A DNA stretch of 64,000 bases from Clostridiaceae bacterium (GTDB lineage Bacteria > Bacillota > Clostridia > Clostridiales > Clostridiaceae). Each line of letters opens with the position of its first letter. The first letter of the stretch is position 1. The notes beneath the pieces are model-generated. The model worked only from the letters and a program-made list of their open reading frames with translations. It ran no database searches and had not been told where the DNA came from. Below, in pieces: positions 45,937 through 56,420 of this stretch. Where the stretch lies: NCBI GenBank assembly GCA_902363375.1, contig CABIZX010000001.1, positions 310,001-374,000 on the forward strand, read 5' to 3'. A program made the position numbers and the translations under genes.

Positions 45937-48315
45937 ATGAAGTATCCAGTTAAATGGCTAAAAGATTATGTTGATATAAATATTTCACCTGTAGAACTTG
46001 CAGATGCATTAAATCTTTCAGGTTCTCATGTTGAAGAGGTTATACTTACAGGAGATGAAATTTCTAATGTAGTTACAGGGAAAATAACTAAGATAGAAAG
46101 ACATCCAGATGCAGAAAAATTAGTTGTATGTGCAGTGAATATTAATAAAGAAGAAGAAATACAAATAGTTACTGCGGCTACAAATATGAAGGAGCAGGAT
46201 ATTATTCCAGTAGCTTTACATGGAGCAACCTTGCATGGAGGGCTTAAAATTAAAAAAGGTAAATTAAGAGGTATAGTATCTAACGGTATGTTCTGTTCAG
46301 AGGAAGAACTTGGGATTGCTGGAGATGAACCAGTTCATGGACTTATGATATTACCAGAAGATACGCCTATTGGAGTAGATATTAAATCTGTAATACCTCT
46401 TGAAAGTGCTATTATAGATTTTGAAATAACTTCAAATAGAGCAGACTGTTTTAGTATAATTGGAATGGCAAGAGAAACAGCAGCTACTTTAGGTGTAAGT
46501 TATAAGATGCCAAATCTTAAATACAGTGAAGAAGATAAAACTAATATAGAAGATAGCTATAAAGTGGAAATAAAAAGCCCATTATGCAGAAGATATATGG
46601 CTAAAGGAATTAGTAATATAAAGATAGAGCCATCACCACAATGGATGCAAGAAAGACTACTAGAAGCAGATGTAAGACCTATAAACAATATTGTAGATAT
46701 AACAAACTTTGTTATGCTAGAATTAGGGCAACCATTACATGCATTTGATGCTAGAGATATAGTATCTAACACTATAGTAGTTAATACTGGAAGTGACGGA
46801 GAGAAGTTTGTTACTTTAGATGGGGAAGAGAGAACTATAGATAGCTCTATGCTTTGTATAAAGGATGGAGATAAAACTATAGGACTTGCAGGTGTTATGG
46901 GAGGATTAAACTCAGAGGTTAAAGATGACACTTCTATGATAATTCTAGAAAGTGCAAACTTCAATGGGCTTAATATAAGAAATACATCTAAAAAATTAGG
47001 TTTAAGAACAGAAGCATCAACAAAATATGAGAAGGATTTAGACCCTAATCTATGTAAATTGGCTGTAGATAGAGTATGTTCTTTAGTTGAAGAACTAGGT
47101 GCAGGTAAAGTTATGACTGGAGTTATAGATGTATATAATGAAGTTAGAGAATCTCATACTTTAGAAGTTGATAGCAATTGGGTTAATAGGTTCTTAGGTA
47201 GCAATATATCAAAAGAAGATATGAAGAAATATTTAGATGGACTAGATTTAACTACTGAAATTAAAGGTGATATTTTAGTTGTTAATTGCCCAACCTTTAG
47301 GAGCGATTTGAATATAAAAGAGGATATAGCAGAAGAAATTGCTAGAATTCATGGATATAATAACTTTGAATCTACACTTCCTCATTGTGAGGCTATAAAG
47401 TCTGGAAAATCAGAAAAGCATAAACTAGAAGATAAAATAATAGAAGCTTTAGTAGCTAGTGGAATGAATCAATCCATAAGTTATTCATTTGTAAGTAATA
47501 AGATTTTCGATAAGCTTTTAATTCCACAGGATAGTGAGCTAAGAAATGTAGTGGAGATTAGAAATCCTCTAGGAGAAGACTTCAAAGTCATGAGAACTAC
47601 TACTCTTGCATCAATGATGGAGTCTTTAGCTAGAAACTATGTAAAGAGCAATGAGAGCGCAATGCTTTTTGAAATCGGTAAGGTGTATATAAAAAATAAT
47701 GATGAAGAGAAATTACCTGAGGAGAGAAATGTTTTAACAATAGGAATGTATGGAGCAGGAGACTATTTAGAGCTTAAAGGTGTAGTAGAAAATGTACTTG
47801 ATGCGTTAGGAATAGATAATGGAGCTTTCATTAGAGAAAGTGAAAATTCTAGCTTCCATCCAGGAAAGACTGCAGCATTAAAACTTAGAAACAAAATTTC
47901 AGGAGTTTTAGGTGAAATTCATCCAGATGTAAGCGAAAATTATGGCGTGGATACAAGATGTTTTGTGGCTGAATTAAATCTAGATATGTTAATGGAGTGT
48001 GCTAAGATGAATAAAAAGTATAAGGCACTTCCAAAATTCCCAGCAGTAACACGAGATATTGCAATTTTAGTAGATGATAGAGTTCTGGTACAAGAAATAG
48101 AAGACACTATTAAAAAGCAAGGTGGAAATATCTTAGAAAGTGCTAAATTATTTGATATTTATAAGGGAAGTCAGATTCCAGAGGGTAAAAAGAGTATAGC
48201 TTATGCTATAACTTATAGACATGCAGATAAAACTTTAACTGATGCTGAAGTAAATAAAGTTCATGATAAAATTTTAAGAAGCTTAGAGCATAAGTTGGGA
48301 GCAGAACTAAGATAG
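45937..48315 (+). CDS. pheT: Phenylalanyl-tRNA synthetase beta subunit
   Basis: 792 aa. Domains in order: EMAP-like tRNA-binding domain (about 40-150), B3/4 editing domain (about 210-390), B5 (about 400-475), the inactive class II core (about 480-680) and the C-terminal anticodon-binding ferredoxin-fold ([26 protein letters not shown]... about 700-792). Length is typical. TAAGGAGG site. Forms the alpha2-beta2 enzyme with PheS. Confidence 0.98.
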   Translation: MKYPVKWLKDYVDINISPVELADALNLSGSHVEEVILTGDEISNVVTGKITKIERHPDAEKLVVCAVNINKEEEIQIVTAATNMKEQDIIPVALHGATLHGGLKIKKGKLRGIVSNGMFCSEEELGIAGDEPVHGLMILPEDTPIGVDIKSVIPLESAIIDFEITSNRADCFSIIGMARETAATLGVSYKMPNLKYSEEDKTNIEDSYKVEIKSPLCRRYMAKGISNIKIEPSPQWMQERLLEADVRPINNIVDITNFVMLELGQPLHAFDARDIVSNTIVVNTGSDGEKFVTLDGEERTIDSSMLCIKDGDKTIGLAGVMGGLNSEVKDDTSMIILESANFNGLNIRNTSKKLGLRTEASTKYEKDLDPNLCKLAVDRVCSLVEELGAGKVMTGVIDVYNEVRESHTLEVDSNWVNRFLGSNISKEDMKKYLDGLDLTTEIKGDILVVNCPTFRSDLNIKEDIAEEIARIHGYNNFESTLPHCEAIKSGKSEKHKLEDKIIEALVASGMNQSISYSFVSNKIFDKLLIPQDSELRNVVEIRNPLGEDFKVMRTTTLASMMESLARNYVKSNESAMLFEIGKVYIKNNDEEKLPEERNVLTIGMYGAGDYLELKGVVENVLDALGIDNGAFIRESENSSFHPGKTAALKLRNKISGVLGEIHPDVSENYGVDTRCFVAELNLDMLMECAKMNKKYKALPKFPAVTRDIAILVDDRVLVQEIEDTIKKQGGNILESAKLFDIYKGSQIPEGKKSIAYAITYRHADKTLTDAEVNKVHDKILRSLEHKLGAELR

Positions 48316-48324
48316 TTATCAATT

Positions 48325-48457
48325 AAAATAAGAGGCTTTTTCAAAATAAGTTAAATCTTAAACTAATGTTAAGCTTATACTTTAATAATATAAAGATATG
48401 AGCTGAATATTTTAGAAAGTTTAACAAGTTATTAAGAAATAGAGCCTCTTATTTTTT
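48325..48457 (+). terminator. Large branched hairpin/terminator after pheT
   Basis: Outer stem 48325-48337 with 48443-48455 (13 bp, perfect), a middle helix 48345-48355 with 48420-48433 (3-nt bulge), and an apical hairpin 48372-48384 with 48391-48404, followed by T6. This is much larger than a usual terminator and may be a structured RNA in the 3' untranslated region. Confidence 0.65.
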
Positions 48458-48548
48458 ATATTAAAACAATAAATAGTATATAATAAATCAAATTATTGCA
48501 GGATAAATGAAAAGTTCCAAATTAAAATAGGATTGGTGAAATATATTG

Positions 48549-48594
48549 TTGACAAGAAATAGGAATATTTATTAAATACCTTATTTAATAAATA
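48549..48594 (+). promoter_or_regulatory. zapA promoter overlapped by a 13-bp inverted repeat
   Basis: TTGACA (48549-48554) with TTAAAT 17 bp downstream (48572-48577). TATTTATTAAATA (48566-48578) and its exact complement (48582-48594), 3-nt spacer, cover the -10 and start region, as an operator would. Confidence 0.5.
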
Positions 48595-48660
48595 GCTAAT
48601 ATATGTTAAAATGATTATAAGTTTATGCAGATGTAAATTTATATTTAAGAGGGTGTTTAT

Positions 48661-49263
48661 GTGAGCATTATAACAGTTAAGATAAATGGAATGGAATACA
48701 ACCTTAGAGGTGAAGAAAATGATGAATATCTACAAATGATTGGACAATATGTGGATAATAAAATAAATAGTTTGATGTTTAAGAATTCTAAAATAAGTCG
48801 TCCTGATGCTACTATTCTTGCAGCAATTAATTTAGGAGATGAAGTTTTTAAAAATAAAGAAGCCTATGAAAGAGTTAATGAAAATTATAAAAGGATTGTA
48901 AAGGAAGAAAAAAATCTTATTTCTGAAGTGGAAGGATTAAAAAGAGATTTACAGGCTGCAAAACAAGAAAATGAGGACTTAAGAAAAGCTAGTACAGAGG
49001 ATAAAGATAATGAGATAGAAAAGTTAAGGGATGAAGTTACATATCTCAAAGAGCAACTAGAGCTTATGGATCAAGTTGTTCAAGAATTAAAAAAAGATAA
49101 GAATAAGCAACTGAACTTTAATAAGAAACTTTTATCTGAAAATAATAATTTAAGATATCAACAAATAGCTAGGGTGAGACAATTAGAAAAACTTACTCAT
49201 GAAATTGAAAGTAAAAATCTTCAGCTTATGAAAAATGGACAAGTAAACGGGGAAAAAAAATAA
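48661..49263 (+). CDS. zapA: Cell division protein ZapA
   Basis: 200 aa. It starts at a GTG with AGAGGG upstream. Residues 1-90 match the ZapA domain (MSIITVKINGMEYNLRGEENDEYLQMIGQYVDNKI... TILAAINLGDEVF), which bundles FtsZ filaments at the division site. The rest is a long coiled coil (about 70-185), making it about twice the usual size, as in other clostridia. Monocistronic with its own terminator. Confidence 0.9.
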   Translation: MSIITVKINGMEYNLRGEENDEYLQMIGQYVDNKINSLMFKNSKISRPDATILAAINLGDEVFKNKEAYERVNENYKRIVKEEKNLISEVEGLKRDLQAAKQENEDLRKASTEDKDNEIEKLRDEVTYLKEQLELMDQVVQELKKDKNKQLNFNKKLLSENNNLRYQQIARVRQLEKLTHEIESKNLQLMKNGQVNGEKK

Positions 49264-49268
49264 AAATG

Positions 49269-49307
49269 TAGATGATAATATAATATTTATTATCATCTAT
49301 TTTTTTA
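49269..49307 (+). terminator. Terminator of zapA
   Basis: TAGATGATAATA/TATTATCATCTA (49269-49280 with 49288-49299), loop 7 nt, T8 tail. Confidence 0.92.
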
Positions 49308-49418
49308 TTAATTTTAAATATTAGTAAAGTAAATGAAATTTTATTCTTCTAAATTGTGATAATTAAAATTTAATAGGCATAGGTATTAGTTAAAACTATA
49401 ATTCTTAGGGGGATATAC

Positions 49419-50414
49419 ATGAAAGTTTTACTATGTGCTAGAAGTAACTACATAAAATTAAGTTCGGCAGATACAACTATGATATTTAAAATATATACTT
49501 TTTTAAAAGAGAAAGGCGTTAATGTAGATATATGCGGAGCTAATGAAGAAACTAACTATGATGATTATGATATAATACACTTATTTGATATAAAAAATAT
49601 ATTTGATGCATATAAGCATTTTAAACTAGCTAGTAATAGTAAATGTAATAATATAGTAGTATCGCCAATGTACTTTAATATGGAAAAGTTTTTTCAGCAT
49701 AGTGGTAACATGGAACGAAAAAATTTATGGAATACTTGTAAGACCTACAGAGATTTAATTTTGAGAAAAAGTAGGATAATATTTTGTAATAGTGTATATG
49801 AAAAGTCTTTAATAGCAAAGGATTTCTTTATAAGGGGAGAAATGAAAGTCGTTTATAACGGAGTAGATATAGATTATGATGAAGTTCCTTTATATAATTT
49901 TAAAGAAAGATATAATTTGGATAATTATATCTTGTGTGTAGGAAGAATTTGTGAAATTAAAAATCAGTTAGAATTGAGCAAAGTTTGTAATGAGCTAGGT
50001 ATAGACTTAGTTTTGAGTGGTACAACAGCGGATGAAAATTATTTAAAGAAATGCTTAGCATATTCAACAACCCACTACTTAGGATTTATGAATGACTATG
50101 ATTTGTATAATGCTTATACTTTTTCAAATGCCCATGTGCTAGTAAGTTTTTCAGAAGTTACAAGTTTATCATCAATTAAAGCGGCCGCCTATGGATGTAA
50201 TATAGTAGTAACTGAGGAAGGGGCTTCGAAAGAATACTTTAAGGATATGGCTATTTACTGTAATCCTTATGATTATAATAGTATAGAATCAGCAGTGAAG
50301 AGTAGTATGATGAAAAAAAAGGATAATAAATTAAAGGAACATATAAGATATAACTATAATTTAAGAAATATGTTAGATGGAATATATGAAGGATACTTAA
50401 AATTAATGAATTGA
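49419..50414 (+). CDS. Glycosyltransferase family 1/4-like protein
   Basis: 331 aa, GT-B fold. N-terminal Rossmann half (MKVLLCARSNYIKLSSADTTMIFKIYTFLKEKGVNVDICG), linker VVYNGVDIDYDEV, C-terminal half ILCVGRICEIKNQLEL and YLGFMNDYDLYNAYTFSNAHVLVSFSEVTSLSSIKAAAYGCNIVVTEEG, which holds the nucleotide-sugar binding E-x7-E-like region (here less regular). No membrane segments. Donor and acceptor unknown. GGGG ribosome site. It stands alone, outside any polysaccharide cluster. Confidence 0.85.
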   Translation: MKVLLCARSNYIKLSSADTTMIFKIYTFLKEKGVNVDICGANEETNYDDYDIIHLFDIKNIFDAYKHFKLASNSKCNNIVVSPMYFNMEKFFQHSGNMERKNLWNTCKTYRDLILRKSRIIFCNSVYEKSLIAKDFFIRGEMKVVYNGVDIDYDEVPLYNFKERYNLDNYILCVGRICEIKNQLELSKVCNELGIDLVLSGTTADENYLKKCLAYSTTHYLGFMNDYDLYNAYTFSNAHVLVSFSEVTSLSSIKAAAYGCNIVVTEEGASKEYFKDMAIYCNPYDYNSIESAVKSSMMKKKDNKLKEHIRYNYNLRNMLDGIYEGYLKLMN

Positions 50415-50460
50415 TTAATAGGAGCTAAGAAATAAAATACTTAGCTCCTATTAATGTTTT
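50414..50460 (+). terminator. Terminator of the glycosyltransferase gene
   Basis: 16-bp perfect stem (50414-50429 with 50440-50455), loop 10 nt, then a T-rich tail. The left arm begins at the stop codon. The remaining 258 bp to the U32 gene hold a TATAAT at 50607-50612 and nothing else I can name. Confidence 0.85.
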
Positions 50461-50718
50461 TATTCATATTTTATGTCATCCATTTAATATAAAATTATAA
50501 TTGATAGTATCATGAGAAACTTACTTTTACATCAAGTTATAGAGAATAAGTAAATACGATATATTAATGATATATATTTTACAGTTTGTAACAAAGAGAA
50601 TTGTGGTATAATAATCGATGAGAAATAAAAAAAGGTTGATATATAACTACCAATAAAGTAAGAATATCTTTTGAAACAAGAGCCAAAGAGAGCTCTTATT
50701 GATAGGAGTTGATAACAT

Positions 50719-53097
50719 ATGGATAAAATAGAATTACTAGCACCAGGTGGAAGCAAAGAGAGTATCTATGCCGCTGTTCAAGGTGGAGCAGATGCCATAT
50801 ATATGGGTGGAAGTAAATTTTCTGCTAGAGCCTATGCAAATAATTTTAATGAAGAAGAATTAATAGAAGTAGTTGATTATTGTCATTTATATAATGTTAA
50901 AGTATATATAGCTTTTAATACCTTAATAAAGGAAGAAGAATTAGAAGAAGCTCTGGAGTATGGTAAATTTTTATATGAAATAGGTGTAGATGCCATTATA
51001 ACTCAAGATATGGGATTATTTAAAATGTTGAAAGAAGTTATACCAGATTTTGAAATTCACGCATCGACACAAATGACTATACATAATGGAGAGGGCGCAT
51101 TATTTTTAAAGAATGAAGGCTTCCAAAGAATAGTTTTATCTAGAGAATTAAGTTTGGATGAAATAAGCTATATTTCAAAGGATTTAAATGTGGAAACAGA
51201 AATATTTGTTCATGGAGCTTTATGTATAAGTTATTCTGGTCAATGTCTTATGAGTAGTATCATAGGAGGTAGAAGTGGAAATAGAGGACGATGTGCTCAA
51301 CCATGTAGATTACCTTATACTATAATAAGTAAAACTAGCGGAGAAAATAGAGAAGGGTACTTATTAAGTCCAAAGGATACATGTACTATAGACGAAATAA
51401 AAAGTTTAATAGAGAGCGGAACATCATCTTTGAAAATTGAGGGAAGAATGAAGAAGCCTGAATATGTTAGTGGTGTTGTAACTACTTATAGAGAAGCTAT
51501 AGATAGTGTATATAACAATAAGAAATTTGAAATAGCAACTAAAAAAGCCATGTTAAATCAATTGTTTAATAGAGAAGGATTTTCAAAGGCGTATCTTAGA
51601 GGTAACATAGGAAGAGATATGATGGCTTATAATTGTCCTAAGAATACAGGGGTATTTTTAGGAGTAGTTGAAAAAGATCTAACAATAAAACTTCAAAAGA
51701 ATATAAGAGCTCAAGATGGGGTTAGAACTGATAACAGTGGCTTTACTATTACTAATATTATAAAAGGAAAAGAAAAAGTTAAGGAAGCATACATTGGGGA
51801 GCGAGTAAAGCTCATACCTACTAAATATAAGGTGGGAGATAAGGTATATGTTACTTCTGATACTGAGCTTTTAACAAAACTTCAGAAGAATTATGAAGAT
51901 ATTTATGGTATAAAACTTCCTCTAACTATGAAAGTCAGATTTATTCCAGGAGAAAAATTCTACTTATCTACAATTTATCAAGGAAAAGAGTTTGAAGTTT
52001 ATGGGGATAATGTAGAAGTTGCAACGAATAAGCCTATAGATAAAGAAGCTATAATTAAAAATCTTGGTAAATTAGGTGATACTCCTTTCAAGTTGGAAGG
52101 TGTTGAATTTGAAAATTTTAAAGAAGGATTTTTAAGAGTTTCATCTATTAATAGTATAAGACGTGACCTTATTGAAGAAGTAATAAATTATATAAAAATT
52201 AGAGATAAGCGTCATATAAATAAAGAGACTCTTATAGAATTCGAAGATAAAAATAATTATGATAATATTAAAAAGAGAAATAGATTTAATGATGAATATT
52301 TAATATGTGTAAAAACAGAGGAGCAGCTTAGAGGTGTATTAAAGTTTATCGAGGAAAATCCAGATATAACTCCAGCTATAGCCGTAGACTTATTTAAAAA
52401 AGGAGAAACTTTAAATTTAGAAGAAGTAAATTATAAAAATTTATATGTAGTTGCTCCTAACATAATTAAGAGTGAATTTGATTTAGTTATTCAAGCTATA
52501 GAAAAGAATATTTCTAAAATCAAGGGAATTATTACAGCTAATTTAGGTATAATAAATGTATTTAAAGATAAGCTTAATATAATAGGTGATTATAAGCTAA
52601 ATATTTTAAATAGTGAAAGCTATGACTTTTACAGTAGGTTTACAGATATATCGGCATTAAGTGTTGAGCTTAACAATAAGGAGATAGCCTCTTTAGTTAA
52701 AAATATTAAAACACCAGCACAAGTGGTGATCTATGGTAAGTATGAGCTTATGGTAAGTGAATACTGTGTCATTGGAAGCACCTTTGGAGATAAAAACTCT
52801 ATTTCAAACTGTAATTTTAGGTGTGATAAAGATAAATTTGTATTAAAGGATAGGATGAATGAAGAGTTTTTAGTTGCTACAGATAAATATTGCAGAAGCC
52901 ATATATATAACACATTACCTGTTAATTTAGTTCCATTTACTAGAGAACTTAAGAAAAATAATATCAATAACTATAGAGTTGACTTTATAGATGAAGATTA
53001 TAATGAAGTTTTAAAGGTGATGAAATATATATTCAAAGATGAAGATGTTGATTTAGGAAAAACTACAAAAGGACATTATAAAAGGGGAATTGAATAG
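50719..53097 (+). CDS. U32 family peptidase-like protein (RlhA-like)
   Basis: 792 aa. N-terminal U32 TIM-barrel domain (ELLAPGGSKESIYAAVQGGADAIYMGG, then HASTQMTIHN) with the four-cysteine cluster in CISYSGQC...GRCAQPCR (about 172-194), which binds 4Fe-4S in this family, and a C-terminal DUF3656-type domain. E. coli RlhA (YdcP), of this architecture, hydroxylates 23S rRNA C2501, so an RNA-modifying role is more likely than proteolysis. ATAGGAG site. Followed 17 nt later by mutS2, probably same transcript. Confidence 0.9.
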   Translation: MDKIELLAPGGSKESIYAAVQGGADAIYMGGSKFSARAYANNFNEEELIEVVDYCHLYNVKVYIAFNTLIKEEELEEALEYGKFLYEIGVDAIITQDMGLFKMLKEVIPDFEIHASTQMTIHNGEGALFLKNEGFQRIVLSRELSLDEISYISKDLNVETEIFVHGALCISYSGQCLMSSIIGGRSGNRGRCAQPCRLPYTIISKTSGENREGYLLSPKDTCTIDEIKSLIESGTSSLKIEGRMKKPEYVSGVVTTYREAIDSVYNNKKFEIATKKAMLNQLFNREGFSKAYLRGNIGRDMMAYNCPKNTGVFLGVVEKDLTIKLQKNIRAQDGVRTDNSGFTITNIIKGKEKVKEAYIGERVKLIPTKYKVGDKVYVTSDTELLTKLQKNYEDIYGIKLPLTMKVRFIPGEKFYLSTIYQGKEFEVYGDNVEVATNKPIDKEAIIKNLGKLGDTPFKLEGVEFENFKEGFLRVSSINSIRRDLIEEVINYIKIRDKRHINKETLIEFEDKNNYDNIKKRNRFNDEYLICVKTEEQLRGVLKFIEENPDITPAIAVDLFKKGETLNLEEVNYKNLYVVAPNIIKSEFDLVIQAIEKNISKIKGIITANLGIINVFKDKLNIIGDYKLNILNSESYDFYSRFTDISALSVELNNKEIASLVKNIKTPAQVVIYGKYELMVSEYCVIGSTFGDKNSISNCNFRCDKDKFVLKDRMNEEFLVATDKYCRSHIYNTLPVNLVPFTRELKKNNINNYRVDFIDEDYNEVLKVMKYIFKDEDVDLGKTTKGHYKRGIE

Positions 53098-53114
53098 AAA
53101 GTAGGGGATAAGAA

Positions 53115-55481
53115 ATGAATGAAAAGACCTTTAAAGTACTTGAATACTATAAAATTAAGGACATATTAAAAAAGTATGCAGTAACGAAGGCTGGAAAAGA
53201 TTTAATTGATAATCTTAAACCATATACCAACCTTTATGAAATTAAAGAGCATTTAGAAGAGACAAAGGAAGCCTTAATGCTAATAACTACAAAAGGTGCA
53301 CCACCTTTTGAAGGAATATATGATGTTAGAGAAGCTCTTTTAAGGGCTAAGAAGAACTCAACACTTATGCCTGTAGAATTACTTAGAATTGGTAATATGC
53401 TTAAAAGTTCTAGAAACTTTAAAGAGTATGTGCAAAGTAAGGATGAAGATAATAGCTATAGAGTGTTAGAAGACATCATAGCTGGGATAGTACCCTTTAA
53501 AAATATTGAAGATGAGATTTTTAGAGCTATTCTTGGAGAGGATGAAATTGCAGATAGAGCTAGTGAAACCTTATTTATAATTAGAAAGAAACTAAAGGAT
53601 AAAAGCTCTTCTATTAAGGATAGGGTTAATAGTATGGTGAGAACCTACTCAAAATATCTTCAGGAAAGTCTTTATACTGTAAGAGGAGATAGATATGTGC
53701 TTCCGGTAAGGGCAGAATATAAGGAGCAAGTTAAGGGGTTAATCCATGATCAAAGTGGTACAGGAGCTACATTATTTATAGAGCCTATGGGGCTTGTTGA
53801 TCTTAACAATGAAATAAGAGAACTTAGGAATAAAGAGAAGGCGGAAATAAATAGAATACTTAAAGAACTTACTTTGAAAATTGCAGGTAACATTGATGTT
53901 ATAGAGAATAATGGAAGTATAATTTGGGAATTAGATTTCATTTTTGCTAAGGCAAAATACGCTAATGAATTAAATTGTATATGTCCAGAGGTAAATGATA
54001 AAGGGGTTATAGATTTAATAGAAGCTAGACATCCTTTAATAGACCCAAAGGTGGTAGTGCCAAGCAATATTTATCTTGGAAGGGAATTTACATCTTTGGT
54101 TATTACAGGGCCTAATACAGGAGGTAAAACTGTAACTTTAAAGACCGTTGGATTAATAGAACTTATGGCTATGAGTGGAATGATGATTCCAGCAAGATCA
54201 GGTTCAGTAGTTAGTGTTTTCTCAAATATATTCGCTGATATTGGGGATGAACAAAGTATAGAGCAAAGCCTGTCTACATTCTCATCTCATATGACTAACA
54301 TAGTGAATATTATTAAGGAAGCAGATGAAAATACTTTAGCACTATTTGACGAGCTAGGCTCAGGAACAGATCCAACAGAGGGAGCTGCCCTCGCTATAAG
54401 TATATTAGACAATTTAAGAGCTAGAAATACAAAAATAATAGCTACAACTCACTATAGTGAGCTTAAAGGTTATGCCTTAAAAACTGTGGGTGTAGAAAAT
54501 GGGTCTGTAGAATTTAATGTTGAAACCTTAAGACCAACCTATAATTTGCTTATAGGGGTACCAGGAAAATCTAATGCCTTTGAAATATCAAGAAGATTAG
54601 GCCTACCAGAATATATAATTAATGATGCTAAAGAAAATATTTCTACAGAAAGCTTAAAATTTGAAGAGTTAATACAAAATCTGCAGCAAAAGAGCATTAA
54701 AGCAGAAAATGATGCTAGAAAAGCTGAGAGTTTAAAAGCAGAAGCAGAAAAGTTAAAGACTAAATATGAAGAAAAGCTATATAAATTTGAAAATGTTAGG
54801 GAAAAAGCTATATATGAAGCTCAACGAGAAGCTAAAGAACTAATAAAAGCAGCTAAAGAAGAAGCTGATTCTATTGTGAAAAACATAAGAGAGCTTGAGA
54901 GATTAGGTTATTCGTCAGAAGCTAGAACTAAAATCGAAAACGAGAGAAAGAAGATAAAAGATTCCCTTGATAATATGCAAGAAAAATTAAGCAAAAAAGA
55001 TGAGCCTAAAGGAGAAGCTTTAACTTCTGTAACCCAAGGACAGGAGGTATATCTTCCATCCTTAAATCAAAATGTTATAGTAGTATCTGCAGTAGATAAT
55101 AAAGGAGAAGTTCAAGTTCAAGCGGGAATAATGAAGATATCTGTTAAACTTAAGGATCTAAGAAAGGGAAAAGTATCTAGTGAAGATAAGAAAAAAGCAA
55201 AGGTTCAAAGAAGAGAAGCAAGACTTAATTTAAAATCAGTGTCATCTTCAGTAGATTTAAGGGGAATGGATTCCCAAGAAGCTATTTATACAACAGATAA
55301 GTATTTAGATGAAGCATACCTAGGTGGACTTGGAGAGGTTACAATAATCCATGGTAAAGGAACTGGTGTACTTAAGAGTTCGATAACTGATTTATTAAAA
55401 CATCACGCTCATGTTAAGGGATTTAGACTTGGAAATTATGGAGAAGGTGGAACTGGAGTTACTATTGTTGAATTAAAATAA
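53115..55481 (+). CDS. mutS2: Endonuclease MutS2
   Basis: 788 aa. MutS-like ATPase with Walker A TGPNTGGKT near 332-340, ALFDELGSGTDP (Walker B, about 412) and THYSEL, then a long coiled coil (about 515-635) and a C-terminal Smr nuclease domain with DLRGMDSQEA and IIHGKGTGVL. In Bacillus MutS2 acts on collided ribosomes and in recombination. Length matches (785). All catalytic motifs are intact. Confidence 0.97.
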   Translation: MNEKTFKVLEYYKIKDILKKYAVTKAGKDLIDNLKPYTNLYEIKEHLEETKEALMLITTKGAPPFEGIYDVREALLRAKKNSTLMPVELLRIGNMLKSSRNFKEYVQSKDEDNSYRVLEDIIAGIVPFKNIEDEIFRAILGEDEIADRASETLFIIRKKLKDKSSSIKDRVNSMVRTYSKYLQESLYTVRGDRYVLPVRAEYKEQVKGLIHDQSGTGATLFIEPMGLVDLNNEIRELRNKEKAEINRILKELTLKIAGNIDVIENNGSIIWELDFIFAKAKYANELNCICPEVNDKGVIDLIEARHPLIDPKVVVPSNIYLGREFTSLVITGPNTGGKTVTLKTVGLIELMAMSGMMIPARSGSVVSVFSNIFADIGDEQSIEQSLSTFSSHMTNIVNIIKEADENTLALFDELGSGTDPTEGAALAISILDNLRARNTKIIATTHYSELKGYALKTVGVENGSVEFNVETLRPTYNLLIGVPGKSNAFEISRRLGLPEYIINDAKENISTESLKFEELIQNLQQKSIKAENDARKAESLKAEAEKLKTKYEEKLYKFENVREKAIYEAQREAKELIKAAKEEADSIVKNIRELERLGYSSEARTKIENERKKIKDSLDNMQEKLSKKDEPKGEALTSVTQGQEVYLPSLNQNVIVVSAVDNKGEVQVQAGIMKISVKLKDLRKGKVSSEDKKKAKVQRREARLNLKSVSSSVDLRGMDSQEAIYTTDKYLDEAYLGGLGEVTIIHGKGTGVLKSSITDLLKHHAHVKGFRLGNYGEGGTGVTIVELK

Positions 55482-55494
55482 TCTTATTAAATAC

Positions 55495-55531
55495 AAAAGG
55501 TTCTTAGTAGGTTTAAGCTAAGAATCTTTTC
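55495..55531 (+). terminator. Terminator of mutS2
   Basis: AAAAGGTTCTTAG pairs with CTAAGAATCTTTT (one wobble), loop about 10 nt, T-rich tail. The remaining 345 bp to the DUF523 gene are AT-rich with a TATAAT at 55782-55787 region and a TACTC/GAGTA mini-hairpin; no gene seen. Confidence 0.75.
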
Positions 55532-55876
55532 TCTATTTATATAGATATATTTATAGATTATAGAGGTTAAAATATTAAAATAAACTATCATTTTGACTAA
55601 CAGAGACTTAAGAAAAATTTGATAAAATATCTAAGGTAAAGTTAATTTTTTAAAATGGTAAAAAGTTAAATATTTAAATAGTTCCATATATAACATTTTA
55701 AAAATTTTTATATTTAGTTATAAAGTATATAGAAAGAGCAGTGATTAATGAAATCATAGATGAAAATCAAGAATAAAATGTTATAATAAGAGAGGAAAGA
55801 CAGACCCTTTACTTTGCCTTTCTATGTAATACTCATGAAAGAGTACAATTAGCTCTATATTATAGGAGATGATAAA

Positions 55877-56350
55877 ATGATTTTAGTAAGTGGATGCCTT
55901 TGTGGTATTAATTGTAAATATGATGGTAAGAATAATTTAAACGAAGAAGTTCTTAAGCTCTTAAGAGAAGGAAAAGCTATTCCAGTATGTCCAGAACAAT
56001 TGGGAGGACAAGCGACTCCAAGAGATGCTCATGAAATTGTAGATGGAAATGGAGCTATGGTTTTAGAGGGAAAATGTAAGGTGCTAGGAACAGATGCTAA
56101 TGATGATGTAACTGCAGAATTTATTAAAGGTGCAGAAGAAACCTTAAATATAGCTAGGGAGCTAAAAATCGATACAGCTATTTTAAAGGCAAGGAGTCCA
56201 TCTTGTGGTAGAGGTATTATATATGATGGTACTTTTTCAGGTAATAAGAAGGAAGGAAATGGAGTAGCTGCAGAGCTTTTAATAAGAAATAATATAAAGA
56301 TTTACACAGAAGAAGAGCTAGATAAGTTCTTTGAAGAGAATGATATTTAA
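55877..56350 (+). CDS. DUF523 domain protein
   Basis: 157 aa. DUF523 (YbbK-like) family: SGCLCGINCKYDG at the N-terminus, VCPEQLGGQATPRDAHEI in the middle and KARSPSCGRGIIYDGTFSG later. Conserved cysteines C7, C9, C13, C39 and the SCGRG cysteine suggest a metal or sulfur role, but no function is established. AGGAG site. 70 nt ahead of the FMN enzyme gene with no terminator between, so co-transcription is likely. Confidence 0.88.
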   Translation: MILVSGCLCGINCKYDGKNNLNEEVLKLLREGKAIPVCPEQLGGQATPRDAHEIVDGNGAMVLEGKCKVLGTDANDDVTAEFIKGAEETLNIARELKIDTAILKARSPSCGRGIIYDGTFSGNKKEGNGVAAELLIRNNIKIYTEEELDKFFEENDI

Positions 56351-56420
56351 TTTGGAAAAAGATTAAGATATAGTTAGCGATATAGTAAATTTATAAATTT
56401 TATGGTTAGGTGGAGATTTT

